Source: Flavobacterium sp. N1994 (GTDB taxonomy: Bacteria > Bacteroidota > Bacteroidia > Flavobacteriales > Flavobacteriaceae). Taken from it: 64,000 nt of DNA. Shown here in pieces: positions 1 through 11,500 of the stretch. The number at the start of each line of letters is the position of its first letter. Positions within the stretch are counted from its first letter, which is position 1. Location of the stretch: positions 1-64,000 of the forward strand of contig NZ_CP109999.1 in assembly GCF_025947145.1 (NCBI RefSeq), given 5' to 3'. The translations under genes and the position numbers were made by a program. The notes under the pieces are model-generated. The model made no database searches and had not been told where the DNA came from. It was given only the letters and a program-made list of their open reading frames with translations.

Positions 1-1607
1 TTAGTTGATACCAAATACATCTGCTAAATCATCACCTGGTTTAACTTCTTTTTGAGTTTTTTCAATTTCAATATTCAACTCAGTTTTACCATCCGTTTTA
101 CCTATAATTACTGGAGATTCTTTAGTAGTATAAGTTTCAAGTGAGTTCTTACATAAAATTTTGTACCACATTCCACTTCAGTGAATTGGTATTTTCCATC
201 TTTATCAGAAGTAGTCCTCTTTAAGTTGTTTGAATTTTTCATCAAATAAAATCAACTTAGCATTTGGAAGAATCACTTTAGTTTAGCATCTGTAACCACT
301 CCAAATAGAAGTTGTTCACACCAAATTGGTCTTGTTTCTAAAAACTTATAGATATCATCATTTCCTTGACCACCATCTCTATTAGAACTTAGGAATCCTT
401 TTTTAGAATTTGAATTGATAATTAAAGCAAAATCATCTTTTGGACTATTGGCTTCTTCACCTACGTTTAATACTTGTTTGAAATTAAGGCTACCATCTTT
501 AGGAAGTCTGTGATAAAAATATCCAAACCACCAAGTCCAGGTTGACCATCAGAAGCAAAGTATAATTCGTTTATCGTCATTTACAAAAGATAAGTTTCTC
601 TACCCGCAGTATTTATGGCATCGCCAAGATTTTCTTGGTACCAAAACTACCATCCTCATTTAATTTTACTCTGTATAAATCGGATAAACCATGAGTTCCC
701 GCATATCAGATGCAAAATATAAAGTTTTTTCATCTGGAAGATAATGCTGGATGCGCTGTTTGATAACTATCACTGTTAAAAGGAAGTGCAGTTATATTAT
801 TCCAATTACCATCTTTGTCTACTTTAGCAGAATAGATTTTCAAAAGGGTTACTATTGCTAGCATCAAATCAACCTCTTTCGTCAAGGTAATTGTTTCTTG
901 TAAAGTAAACTGTTTTCCATCTTTTGTAAAGGCTGGAGTATCTTCGTGAAACTTGGTATTAATCTTTTTGCCAAATCGCTCAACAGCTCCTAATGAACCA
1001 TCTTCTGACATAGTTGAACCGTAAAGATTGGTAAAATACTGTCCTGTCCAAGTATGGACCTTTTCGAGAAGTTTCCAGTATCACGGGCCGAAGAGAAAAT
1101 TACTTTAGTGCCCATGTAGGCAGTCCCATAATCAGAATATTAGTATTTATTCCAGCGTTTTCAATTTTGTAACGACCAGAAATGTTTTTGATTTCGGCTA
1201 AATAATCTCTGTTATTTGAGAATAATTTTGCTCTAGTATCATTACCGCTTTTTTCACCAAACTTTGCCATCATGGCATCAGACTTGGTATAATCTTTGGT
1301 TGCTTTTAATGTTTAGAAAAACGATAAAAGAATTCCGCTTCTTGATCTGGAGCAGTTGCATAAAGTTCGTCATACCATTTGTTAGCTTTTTCTAATTCAG
1401 CATTGAAATAATACGCATTACCTATTTAAGTAACATGTCAGGAGATTTATATCCTTTACTGTAGATACGCTCATAGGTTTTAATAGCATCTATAAAAGCA
1501 AGTTTGTCATACTCCTTATTTCCTTTTACTACTTCTTTTTACTAGTTTGTGAATAACTATTAACACAAGTTAAAGTTATAGTACTAAGTATATAATTTTA
1601 TTTTCAT
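1..1607 (-). CDS. OmpA-family / PD40 repeat protein of a T9SS adhesin operon, frameshifted, possibly cut at the window edge
   Basis: No single frame is intact, but the pieces read as a PorE-like flavobacterial OmpA-family protein. Seen: ATG at 1607 followed by a signal peptide after one frame change (MKIKLYT, then TLTCVNSYSQ). Next come TPR-like stretches, then PD40 propeller text at 730-1011 (HEDTPAFTKDGK, ALPFNSDSYQTAHPALS), then a carboxypeptidase-regulatory-like beta domain. The text ends KPGDDLADVFGIN followed by TAA at positions 3-1. In this family that phrase normally leads straight into the peptidoglycan-binding OmpA domain, so either the domain is lost or the true frame continues beyond position 1. 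Inferred role: periplasmic anchor for the PorP/SprF partner encoded just upstream. The indels fit sequence error better than gene decay, because the neighbouring genes carry the same kind. Confidence 0.72.
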
Positions 1608-1620
1608 AATCGTCTTGTTA

Positions 1621-2525
1621 TTAGAGATAAACTAGGTGATACCAATTTACTTACTTTATTGAACAACTCAAATCTTAAAAATATCTCATGTGAACCAGAG
1701 TTATAATTTCTCAAATGGTTGTTTCTGTATCATAGCTATAAACCAATAAATAAACCATCAGTTACTTGAAAACCTGCTAATCCACTTACTGCTGCATCCC
1801 AACGATAAGCACTCCAAGCATCAATTTATCAAAGAATAAGAAGTTACCTGAAACATCTACTTGTAATGGCGCACCAGTTACTACCTTAGTCAAGAAAGCG
1901 GGTTTGAACTTTATTGATTCAGATAAATCAAATACATAACCTCCAATAGCATAGAAGTTCATTCTTTCTTGAAAAACAGCTACATCATTGTCGTTGTATT
2001 TGGTTTCTTGTAAAAAGTTAGGAACAGAAAGTCCAAAATACAATTTTTCAGAGTGTAAATAAAGACCAGCACCAAAGTTTGTTTAAGTTTACTATTATAA
2101 TTTTGAAGATTTGATCATTTAGGTGTTGTGGATCTAATTTATCTGCATCCAAAGTAAACATATTTCCAGAAGCTTTTATAACCAAACGAAATTTGTAATC
2201 TTCAGACATTGGAATGGTAATACGATACATCATCCGAAATAGTGTTGTCAGTTGTTGGTCCGATTCTATCGTTAACTAATGAAAGTCCATACCTAAATTA
2301 CTATTGTTGATTGGTGTTTAGAGAGAAAGCATTGAAACTGGTGCACCATCTAAACCTACCCATTGGGTACGATGCAATCCAAAAATACTCATTACTCCTC
2401 TCGATCCTGCATAGGCGGGATTAATATTTATGGTGTTATACATGTATTGGGTAAACTGGCATCTTGTTGAGCAAAACCAGTGTAACACGTTAACATCAAA
2501 GCGAAATTAAAATTTTTGTTCTCAA
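1621..2525 (-). CDS. PorP/SprF-family type IX secretion membrane protein, frameshifted
   Basis: The broken frames together give a typical PorP/SprF protein of about 300 residues. The N-terminus reads as a signal peptide ending CYTGFAQQDA. Then come a spaced INPAYAGSRG-like motif and SIFGLHRTQWVGLDGAPV, and the C-terminal signature NYNSGSHEIFLRFELFNK. The start is read at a TTG (2525); an ATG could be hidden by a base error. The stop near 1621 is approximate because of a frame change close to the end. Known of the family: outer-membrane beta-barrel proteins that pair with one T9SS substrate carrying a type B C-terminal domain and are needed for its secretion or attachment (SprF for SprB in F. 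johnsoniae). Inferred here: partner of the giant adhesin immediately upstream. Gap to the adhesin stop is about 55 bp. Confidence 0.78.
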
Positions 2526-2538
2526 ATTTTCTATTTTT

Positions 2539-2567
2539 ATCCTGAGGGTTTTTTCAACCCTCAGGAT
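2539..2567. other. Perfect 12-bp inverted repeat between adhesin and sprF-like gene
   Basis: ATCCTGAGGGTT and its exact complement are separated by 5 bases, giving a strong hairpin. On the minus (coding) strand it is followed by an A-run, not a T-run, so it is not a standard Rho-independent terminator for the adhesin. It could act as an mRNA-processing or stabilising hairpin that changes expression of adhesin against partner. That role is inference. Confidence 0.6.
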
Positions 2568-2580
2568 AATTAGTTATTTT

Positions 2581-5500
2581 TTATCTAGTAAGGTATAAGT
2601 ATCCGTCTTTATTAACATTTGTCCATCCGATGTTGTCCACTGTACAATATAGAAATACGTCCAGTTGGCAATTCTTGAGATTTGCTTACAGTTGCTCTTC
2701 CTTCAGAGATACCAATGAATTTCTTAGAACTGTTATCATAGTTGTCTGCTTCATATACTAATACTCCCAACTTGTTAAATTTCAACCTTATTGGTTGGAT
2801 AACACCCGAAATCTTCAATATGTTCAATATCAAAGAACTCATTCAGTCCATCACCATTTGGTGTAATTGCATTATGTATTTTTATGTTTTCACAAGGTAA
2901 AACAACACCACATTCTTTAATCGGTACAACTATATTTATTTTTTGAGGACAGTACCTGTTTGAATATTATATGAGAATGTATAAGTACCAACAGCTACAC
3001 CTTCTGCATTAAGAACTGAACCGTTTAAAACTACCAACATTATTCTCGTTTACCCATGTTCCAGTTGTTGGAGTTCCAGTAGTAAATAAGTGGCTAAATC
3101 AGTTGTAACTCCAATTTGGTCATTACAATCTCATTAGTTACTTTAATATTCGTTACATCAGCTACTTGTGTTACGGTAACAAATCTAATAATTTGAGTTT
3201 CGTTTCCACAAGCATCACGCACTATCCATGTCCATGTAATAGTAAACACCATTTATTGGTTGAGATTGTGTTTGAGTGAACGTTGGTTGTTCAACCTGCT
3301 GAACAATTATCTGTAAAGTCTGAAGCAGTTAATACTGGAGCACTTGGATATTATTACAAGTTGCAGGTAATTTAACAGGAATTACAGGTATCAATTGCGG
3401 ACCAGTTTTGTCAGTTACATCAATTTCTTGAGTTAAACGAATTGGATTCTCATTTCCACAAGCATCGGTAGCTACCCAAGTTCTTATTATTTTATAATTA
3501 GATGGACAACTTCCTTGTAATACAGTTTGAATCATATTCACAGTTGCCGTTCCACAATTATCACACGCTGTGTATAACTGCAGGAGCTGGAATGTTATCA
3601 CAAGATGCAGCTACATTTGCTGGAGCACTTTGATCGAACGTTGGAGGAATAGTATCATTAACACTAATCGTTTGTGATGTTGAAGATGTGTTACCACAAG
3701 CATCAACAAAAGTCCATTTTCTAGTTACAGTGAATGAATTTGGACAAAGTCCAGGAACAGTAGTATCAACTCCTAGTACAGTTATAGCACCAGTACAATT
3801 ATCCATAGCTGTAAGTGATATCATAGCAGGAACTTCACCACTACAAGTTGCAAATATTGGAGCTGGAGCTGCAGGAGCTACAGGCGCAATGTTATCTGTT
3901 ACTGTGATCGTTTGAGTTTGAGGAGCCGCAGCATTACCACACGCATCCACAAGAGTCCAAGTACGAGTAATTATTTTAGAACCAGCACATTGACCGTTAG
4001 CCACACTATCATAAATGTAGCTTGTAAATCAGACGAACAGTTGTCAGCCTCATTAGTTACATCACCATTTAGAGCTACCGATGCATCGAAAGTACAATCA
4101 GCTGTTGTGAATATTTCAGTATTCGCAGGGGCAGTGAAAGTAGGAGCAATGTTATCTGTTACCGTGATCGTTTGAGTTTGAGGAGCCGCAGCATTACCAC
4201 AAGCATCCACAAGAGTCCAAGTACGAGTAATTATTTTAGAACCAGCACATTGACCGTTAGCCACACTATCATTAAATGTAGCTTGTAAATCAGACGAACA
4301 GTTGTCGGCCTCATTAGTTACATCACCAGTTAGAGCTACCGATGCATCGAAAGTACAATCAGCCGTTGTGAATATTTCAGTATTCGCAGGGGCAGTGAAA
4401 GTAGGAGCAATGTTATCTGTTACCGTGATCGTTTGAGTTTGAGGAGCCCGCAGCATTACCACACGCATCCACAAGAGTCCAAGTACGAGTAATTATTTTA
4501 GAACCAGCACATTGACCGTTAGCCACACTATCAGTAAATGTAGCTTGTAAATCAGACGAACAGTTGTCGGCCTCATTAGTTACATCACCAGTTAGAGCTA
4601 CCGATGCATCGAAAGTACAATCAGCCGTTGTGAATATTTCAGTATTCGCAGGGGCAGTGAAAGTAGGAGCAATGTTATCTGTTACTGTGATCGTTTGAGT
4701 TTGAGGAGCCGCAGCATTACCACAAGCATCCACAAGAGTCCAAGTACGAGTAATTATTTTTGAACCAGCACATTGACCGTTAGTCACACTATCAGTAAAT
4801 ATAGCTTGTAAATCAGACGAACAGTTGTCAGCCTCATTATTACATCACCATTTAGAGCTACAGACGCATCGAAAGTACAATCACCGTTTGAATATTTCAG
4901 TATTCGCAGGGCAGTGAAAGTAGGTGCTACAGTATCATGTATTGTAAATGTAGCTGAAGATGTAGATGAATTGTTGCAAGCATCAGTAGCAGTAAATATT
5001 ACTGTTACAGCGGCTGAACAATTGTTGGAGATAGCATTGAAATTATTAGTCCAAGTTACATTTGAACAATTATCAGATGCAATAGCTCCACCATTTGAAT
5101 TCAACCATGCTTGTAGCTCATCTGTATTACCAGAACCATTACATTGTACAACTATATTTGTAGCTGCAGTAGTGAAAGTAGGAGCAATGTTATCTGTTAC
5201 TGTGATCGTTTGAGTTTGAGGAGCCGCAGCATTACCACAAGCATCCACAAGAGTCCAAGTACGAGTAATTATTTTAGAACCAGCACATTGACCGTTAGCC
5301 ACACTATCAGTAAATGTAGCTTGTAAATCAGACGAACAGTTGTCGGCCTCATTAGTTACATCACCAGTTAGAGCTACCGATGCATCGAAAGTACAATCAG
5401 CCGTTGTGAATATTTATTCGCAGGGGCAGTGAAAGTAGGAGCAATGTTATCTGTACTGTGATCGTTTGAGTTTGAGGAGCCGCAGCATTACCACAAGCAT

Positions 5501-8500
5501 CCACAAGAGTCCAAGTACGAGTAATTATTTTTGAACCAGCACATTGACCGTTAGCCACACTATCAGTAAATGTAGCTTGTAAATCAGACGAACAGTTGTC
5601 AGCCTCATTAGTTACATCACCAGTTAGAGCTACCGAAGCATCGAAAGTACAATCACCGTTGTGAATATTTCAGTATTCGCTGGCGCAGTGAAAGTAGAGC
5701 AATGTTATCGGTTACTGTGATCGTTTGAGTTTGAGGAGCCGCAGCATTACCACACGCATCCACAAGAGTCCAAGTACAGTAATTATTTTAGAACCAGCAC
5801 ATGACCGTTAGCCACACTATCATAAAATAGCTTGTAAATCAGACGAACAGTTTCAGCCTCATTATTACATCACCAGTTAGAGCTACCGATGCATCGAAAG
5901 TACAATCAGCTGTTGTGAATATTTCAGTATTCGCAGGGCAGTGAAAGTAGAGCAATGTTATCGGTTACCGTGATGGTTTGAGTTTGAGGAGCCGCAGCAT
6001 TACCACACGCATCCACAAGAGTCCAAGTACGAGTAATTATTTCGAACCAGCACATTGACCGTTAGTCACACTATCAGTAAATGTAGCTTGTAAATCAGAC
6101 GAACAGTTGTCAGCCTCATTAGTTACATCACCATTAGAGCTACAGACGCATCGAAAGTACAATCAGCCGTTGAATATTTCAGTATTCGCAGGGGCAGTGA
6201 AAGTAGGTGCAATGTTATCTGTTACTGTGATCGTTTGAGTTTAGAGGACCGCAGCATTACCACAAGCATCCACAAGATCCAAGTACGAGTAATTATTTTA
6301 GAACCAGCACATTGACCGTTAGCCACACTATCAGTAAATGTAGCTTGTAAATCAGACGAACAGTTGTCAGCCTCATTAGTTACATCACCAGTTAGAGCTA
6401 CCGATGCATCGAAAGTACAATCAGCCGTTGTGAATATTTCATATTCGCAGGGGCAGTGAAAGTAGGTGCAATGTTATCTGTTACTGTGATCGTTTGAGTT
6501 TGAGGAGCCGCAGCATTACCACAAGCATCCACAAGAGTCCAAGTACGAGTAATTATTTTAGAACCAGCACATTGACCGTTAGCCACACTATCAGTAAATG
6601 TAGCTTGTAAATCAGACGAACAGATTGTCAGCCTCATTAGTTACATCACCAGTTAGAGCTACCGATGCATCGAAAGTACAATCAGCCGTTGTGAATATTT
6701 CAGTATTCGCAGGGCAGTGAAAGTAGGAGCAATGTTATCTGTTACTGTGATCGTTTGAGTTTGAGGAGCCGCAGCATTACCACAAGCATCCACAAGAGTC
6801 CAAGTACGAGTAATTATTTTTGAACCAGCACATTGACCGTTAGTCACACTATCAGTAAATATAGCTTGTAAATCAGACGAACAGTTGTCAGCCTCATTAG
6901 TTACATCACCAGTTAGAGCTACAGACGCATCGAAAGTACAATCAGCCGTTGTGAATATTTCAGTATTCGCAGGGGCAGTGAAAGTAGGTGCTACAGTATC
7001 ATGTATTGTAAATGTAGCTGAAGATGTAGATGAATTGTTGCAAGCATCAGTAGCAGTAAATATTACTGTTACAGCGGCTGAACAATTGTTGGAGATAGCA
7101 TTGAAATTATTAGTCCAAGTTACATTTGAACAATTATCAGATGCAATAGCTCCACCATTTGAATTCAACCATGCTTGTAGCTCATCTGTATTACCAGAAC
7201 CATTACATTGTACAACTATATTTGTAGCTGCAGCATTAGTGAAAGTAGGAGCAATGTTATCTGTTACTGTGATCGTTTGAGTTTGAGGAGCCGCAGCATT
7301 ACCACAAGCATCCACAAGAGTCCAATACGAGTAATTATTTTAGAACCAGCACATTGACCGTTAGCCACACTATCAGTAAATGTAGCTTGTAAATCAGACG
7401 AACAGTTGTCGGCCTCATTAGTTACATCACCAGTTAGAGCTACCGATGCATCGAAAGTACAATCAGCCGTTGTGAATATTTCAGTATTCGCAGGGGCAGT
7501 GAAAGTAGGAGCAATGTTATCTGTTACTGTGATCGTTTGAGTTTGAGGAGCCGCAGCATTACCACAAGCATCCACAAGAGTCCAAGTACGAGTAATTATT
7601 TTTGAACCAGCACATTGACCGTTAGCCACACTATCAGTAAATGTAGCTTGTAAATCAGACGAACAGTTGTCAGCCTCATTAGTTACATCACCAGTTAGAG
7701 CTACCGAAGCATCGAAAGTACAATCAGCCGTTGTGAATATTTCAGTATTCGCTGGCGCAGTGAAAGTAGGAGCAATGTTATCTGTTACTGTGATCGTTTG
7801 AGTTTGAGGAGCCGCAGCATACCACACGCATCCACAAGAGTCCAAGTACGAGTAAATTTTAGAACCAGCACATTGACCGTTAGCCACACTATCAGTAAAT
7901 GTAGCTTGTAAATCAGACGAACAGTTGTCAGCCTCATTAGTTACATCACCAGTTAGAGCTACCGATGCATCGAAAGTACAATCAGCTGTTGTGAATATTT
8001 CAGTATTCGCAGGGGCAGTGAAAGTAGGAGCAATGTTATCTGTTACCGTGATCGTTTGAGTTTGAGGAGCCGCAGCATTACCACAAGCATCCACAAGAGT
8101 CCAAGTACGAGTAATTATTTTAGAACCAGCACATTGACCGTTAGCCACACTATCAGTAAATGTAGCTTGTAAATCAGACGAACAGTTTGTCGCCTCATTA
8201 GTTACATCACCAGTTAGAGCTACCGATGCATCGAAAGTACAATCAGCCGTTGTGAATATTTCAGTATTCGCAGGGGCAGTGAAAGTAGGAGCAATGTTAT
8301 CTGTTACTGTGATCGTTTGAGTTTGAGGAGCCGCAGCATTACCACAAGCATCCACAAGAGTCCAAGTACGAGTAATTATTTTCGAACCAGCACATTGACC
8401 GTTAGCCACACTATCAGTAAATGTAGCTTGTAAATCAGACGAACAGTTGTCAGCCTCATTAGTTACATCACCAGTTAGAGCTACCGATGCATCGAAAGTA

Positions 8501-11500
8501 CAATCAGCCGTTGTGAATATTTCAGTATTCGCAGGGGCAGTGAAAGTAGGTGCAATGTTATCTGTTACTGTGATCGTTTGAGTTTGAGGAGCCGCAGCAT
8601 TACCACAAGCATCCACAAGAGTCCAAGTACGAGTAATTATTTTAGAACCAGCACATTGACCGTTAGCCACACTATCAGTAAATGTAGCTTGTAAATCAGA
8701 CGAACAGTTGTCAGCCTCATTAGTTACATTACCAGTTAAGAGCTACCGATGCATCGAAAGTACAATCAGCCGTTGTAAAATTTCAGTATTCGCAGGGCAG
8801 TGAAAGTAGGAGCAATGTTATCTGTTACTGTGATCGTTTGAGTTTGAGGAGCCGCAGCATTACCACAAGCATCCACAAGAGTCCAAGTACGAGTAATTAT
8901 TTTGAACCACACATTGACCGTTAGTCACACTATCAGTAAATATAGCTTGTAAATCAGACGAACAGTTGTCAGCCTCATTAGTTACATCACCAGTTAGAGC
9001 TACAGACGCATCGAAAGTACAATCAGCCGTTGTGAATATTTCATTCATATTCGCAGGGGCAGTGAAAGTAGGTGCTACAGTATCATGTATTGTAAATGTA
9101 GCTGAAGATGTAGATGAATTGTTGCAAGCATCAGTAGCAGTAAATATTACTGTTACAGCGGCTGAACAATTGTTGGAGATAGCATTGAAATTATTAGTCC
9201 AATTAAATTACATTGAACAATTATCAGATGCAATAGCTCCACCATTTGAATTCAACCATGCTTGTAGCTCATCTGTATTACCAGAACCATTACATTGTAC
9301 AACTATATTTGTAGCTGCAGTAGTGAAAGTAGGAGCAATGTTATCTGTTACTGTGATCGTTTGAGTTTGAGGAGCCGCAGCATTACCACAAGCATCCACA
9401 AGAGTCCAAGTACGAGTAATTATTTTAGAACCAGCACATTGACCGTTAGCCACACTATCAGTAAATGTAGCTTGTAAATCAGACGAACAGTTGTCAGCCT
9501 CATTAGTTACATCACCAGTTAGAGCTACCGATGCATCGAAAGTACAATCAGCTGTTGTGAATATTTCATATTCGCAGGGGCAGTGAAAGTAGGAGCAATT
9601 AAATCTTGAATAACAACAGTTACAGTAGCTTCATCACAATTATTTGGATTTAAGATCTCACATATTCTATAAGTAAAAGTATACGATCCACAACTTCCCA
9701 ATACTAGTTAAATTTACATTTCCATAGTATCAATATTCAAATTATTGTAACTTCCACTTAGTACAGTCAGATTTACTTCATTGGTTGATAAACCAACAGT
9801 ACTGTTTAAAAGTATCATTTGTTAAGATATTTCCAATTAAACCAACGCTAGAACATTGAACAGTTAGATAGTTGTCATCTATAGCTTCAATTGCAGCAGC
9901 ACCAACAGCAACAGAAACAGTAGCTGTATCACAATTCGTTGGATTTAAGATTTCACAGATTTGGTAAACCAAAGTATAAGAAACCAGCAGTGTTCCAGGA
10001 GCTACAAGTACATCAGTACCAGAAAGCGTAATTCCAGGATTAGTAGAAGATACGAAAGTAGTATTTACTTGCGAAGCTAAAACCGGCACACCGTTAAGAG
10101 TATCGTTAACCAACACGTTAGTGAAAGCCGTACCACCAGTTAAACCATTTACAGGAGTACCCGCATCATCATTAGCGATGATTTGAGCAGCTGAAACAGA
10201 AACAGAAACAGTAGCTGTATCACAATTCGTTGGATTTAAGATTTCACAGATTTGGTAAACCAAAGTATAAGAACCAGCAGGTGTTCCAGGAGCTACTAGT
10301 ACATCAGTACCAGAAAGCGTAATTCCAGGATTAGTAGAAGACACGAAAGTAGTATTTACTTGCGAAGCTAAAACCGGCACACCGTTAAGAGTATCGTTAA
10401 CCAACACGTTAGTGAAAGCCGTACCACCAGTTAAACCATTTACAGGAGTACCCGCATCATCATTAGCGATGATTTGAGCATGTGTTACCGTAACAGTAAC
10501 TGTAGCTGTATCACAATTCGTTGGATTTAAGATTTCACAGATTTGGTAAACCAAAGTATAAGAACCAGCAGGTGTTCCAGGAGCTACTAGTACATCAGTA
10601 CCAGAAAGCGTAATTCCAGGATTAGTAGAAGACACGAAAGTAGTATTTACTTGCGAAGCTAAAACCGGCACACCGTTAAGAGTATCGTTAACCAACACGT
10701 TAGTGAAAGCCGTACCACCAGTTAAACCATTTACAGGAGTACCCGCATCATCATTAGCGATGATTTGAGCATGTGTTACCGTAACAGTAACTGTAGCTGT
10801 ATCACAATTCGTTGGATTTAAGATTTCACAGATTTGGTAAACCAAAGTATAAGAACCAGCAGGTGTTCCAGGAGCTACAAGTACATCAGTACCAGAAAGC
10901 GTAATTCCAGGATTAGTAGAAGATACGAAAGTAGTATTTACTTGCGAAGCTAAAACCGGCACACCGTTAAGAGCATCGTTAACCAACACGTTAGTGAAAG
11001 CAGTACCACCAGTTAAACCATTTACAGGAGTACCCGCATCATCATTAGCGATGATTTGAGCAGCTGAAACAGAAACAGAAACAGTAGCCGTATCACAATT
11101 CGTTGGATTTAAGATTTCACAGATTTGGTAAACTAAAGTATAAGAACCAGCAGGTGTTCCAGGCGCAACTAGCACGTTAGTACCAGAAAGCGTAATTCCA
11201 GGATTAGTAGAAGACACGAAAGTAGTATTTACTTGCGAAGCTAAAACAGGCACACCGTTAAGAGTATCGTTAACCAATACGTTAGTGAAAGCAGTACCAC
11301 CAGTTAAACCATTTACAGGAGTACCCGCATCATCATTAGCGATGATTTGAGCAGCTGAAACAGAAACAGAAACAGTAGCCGTATCACAATTCGTTGGATT
11401 TAAGATTTCACAGATTTGGTAAACTAAAGTATAAGAACCAGCAGGTGTTCCAAGCGCAACTAGCACGTTAGTACCAGAAAGCGTAATTCCAGGATTAGTA

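Noticed and set aside
3688..9477. Plus-strand open frames across the adhesin repeats
   Set aside because: They mirror the minus-strand 261-bp units, repeat in step with them and have no protein-like composition.
2581..9777. Programmed frameshifting in the adhesin
   Set aside because: Indels differ between otherwise identical units and also hit the two neighbouring genes, so error is simpler.
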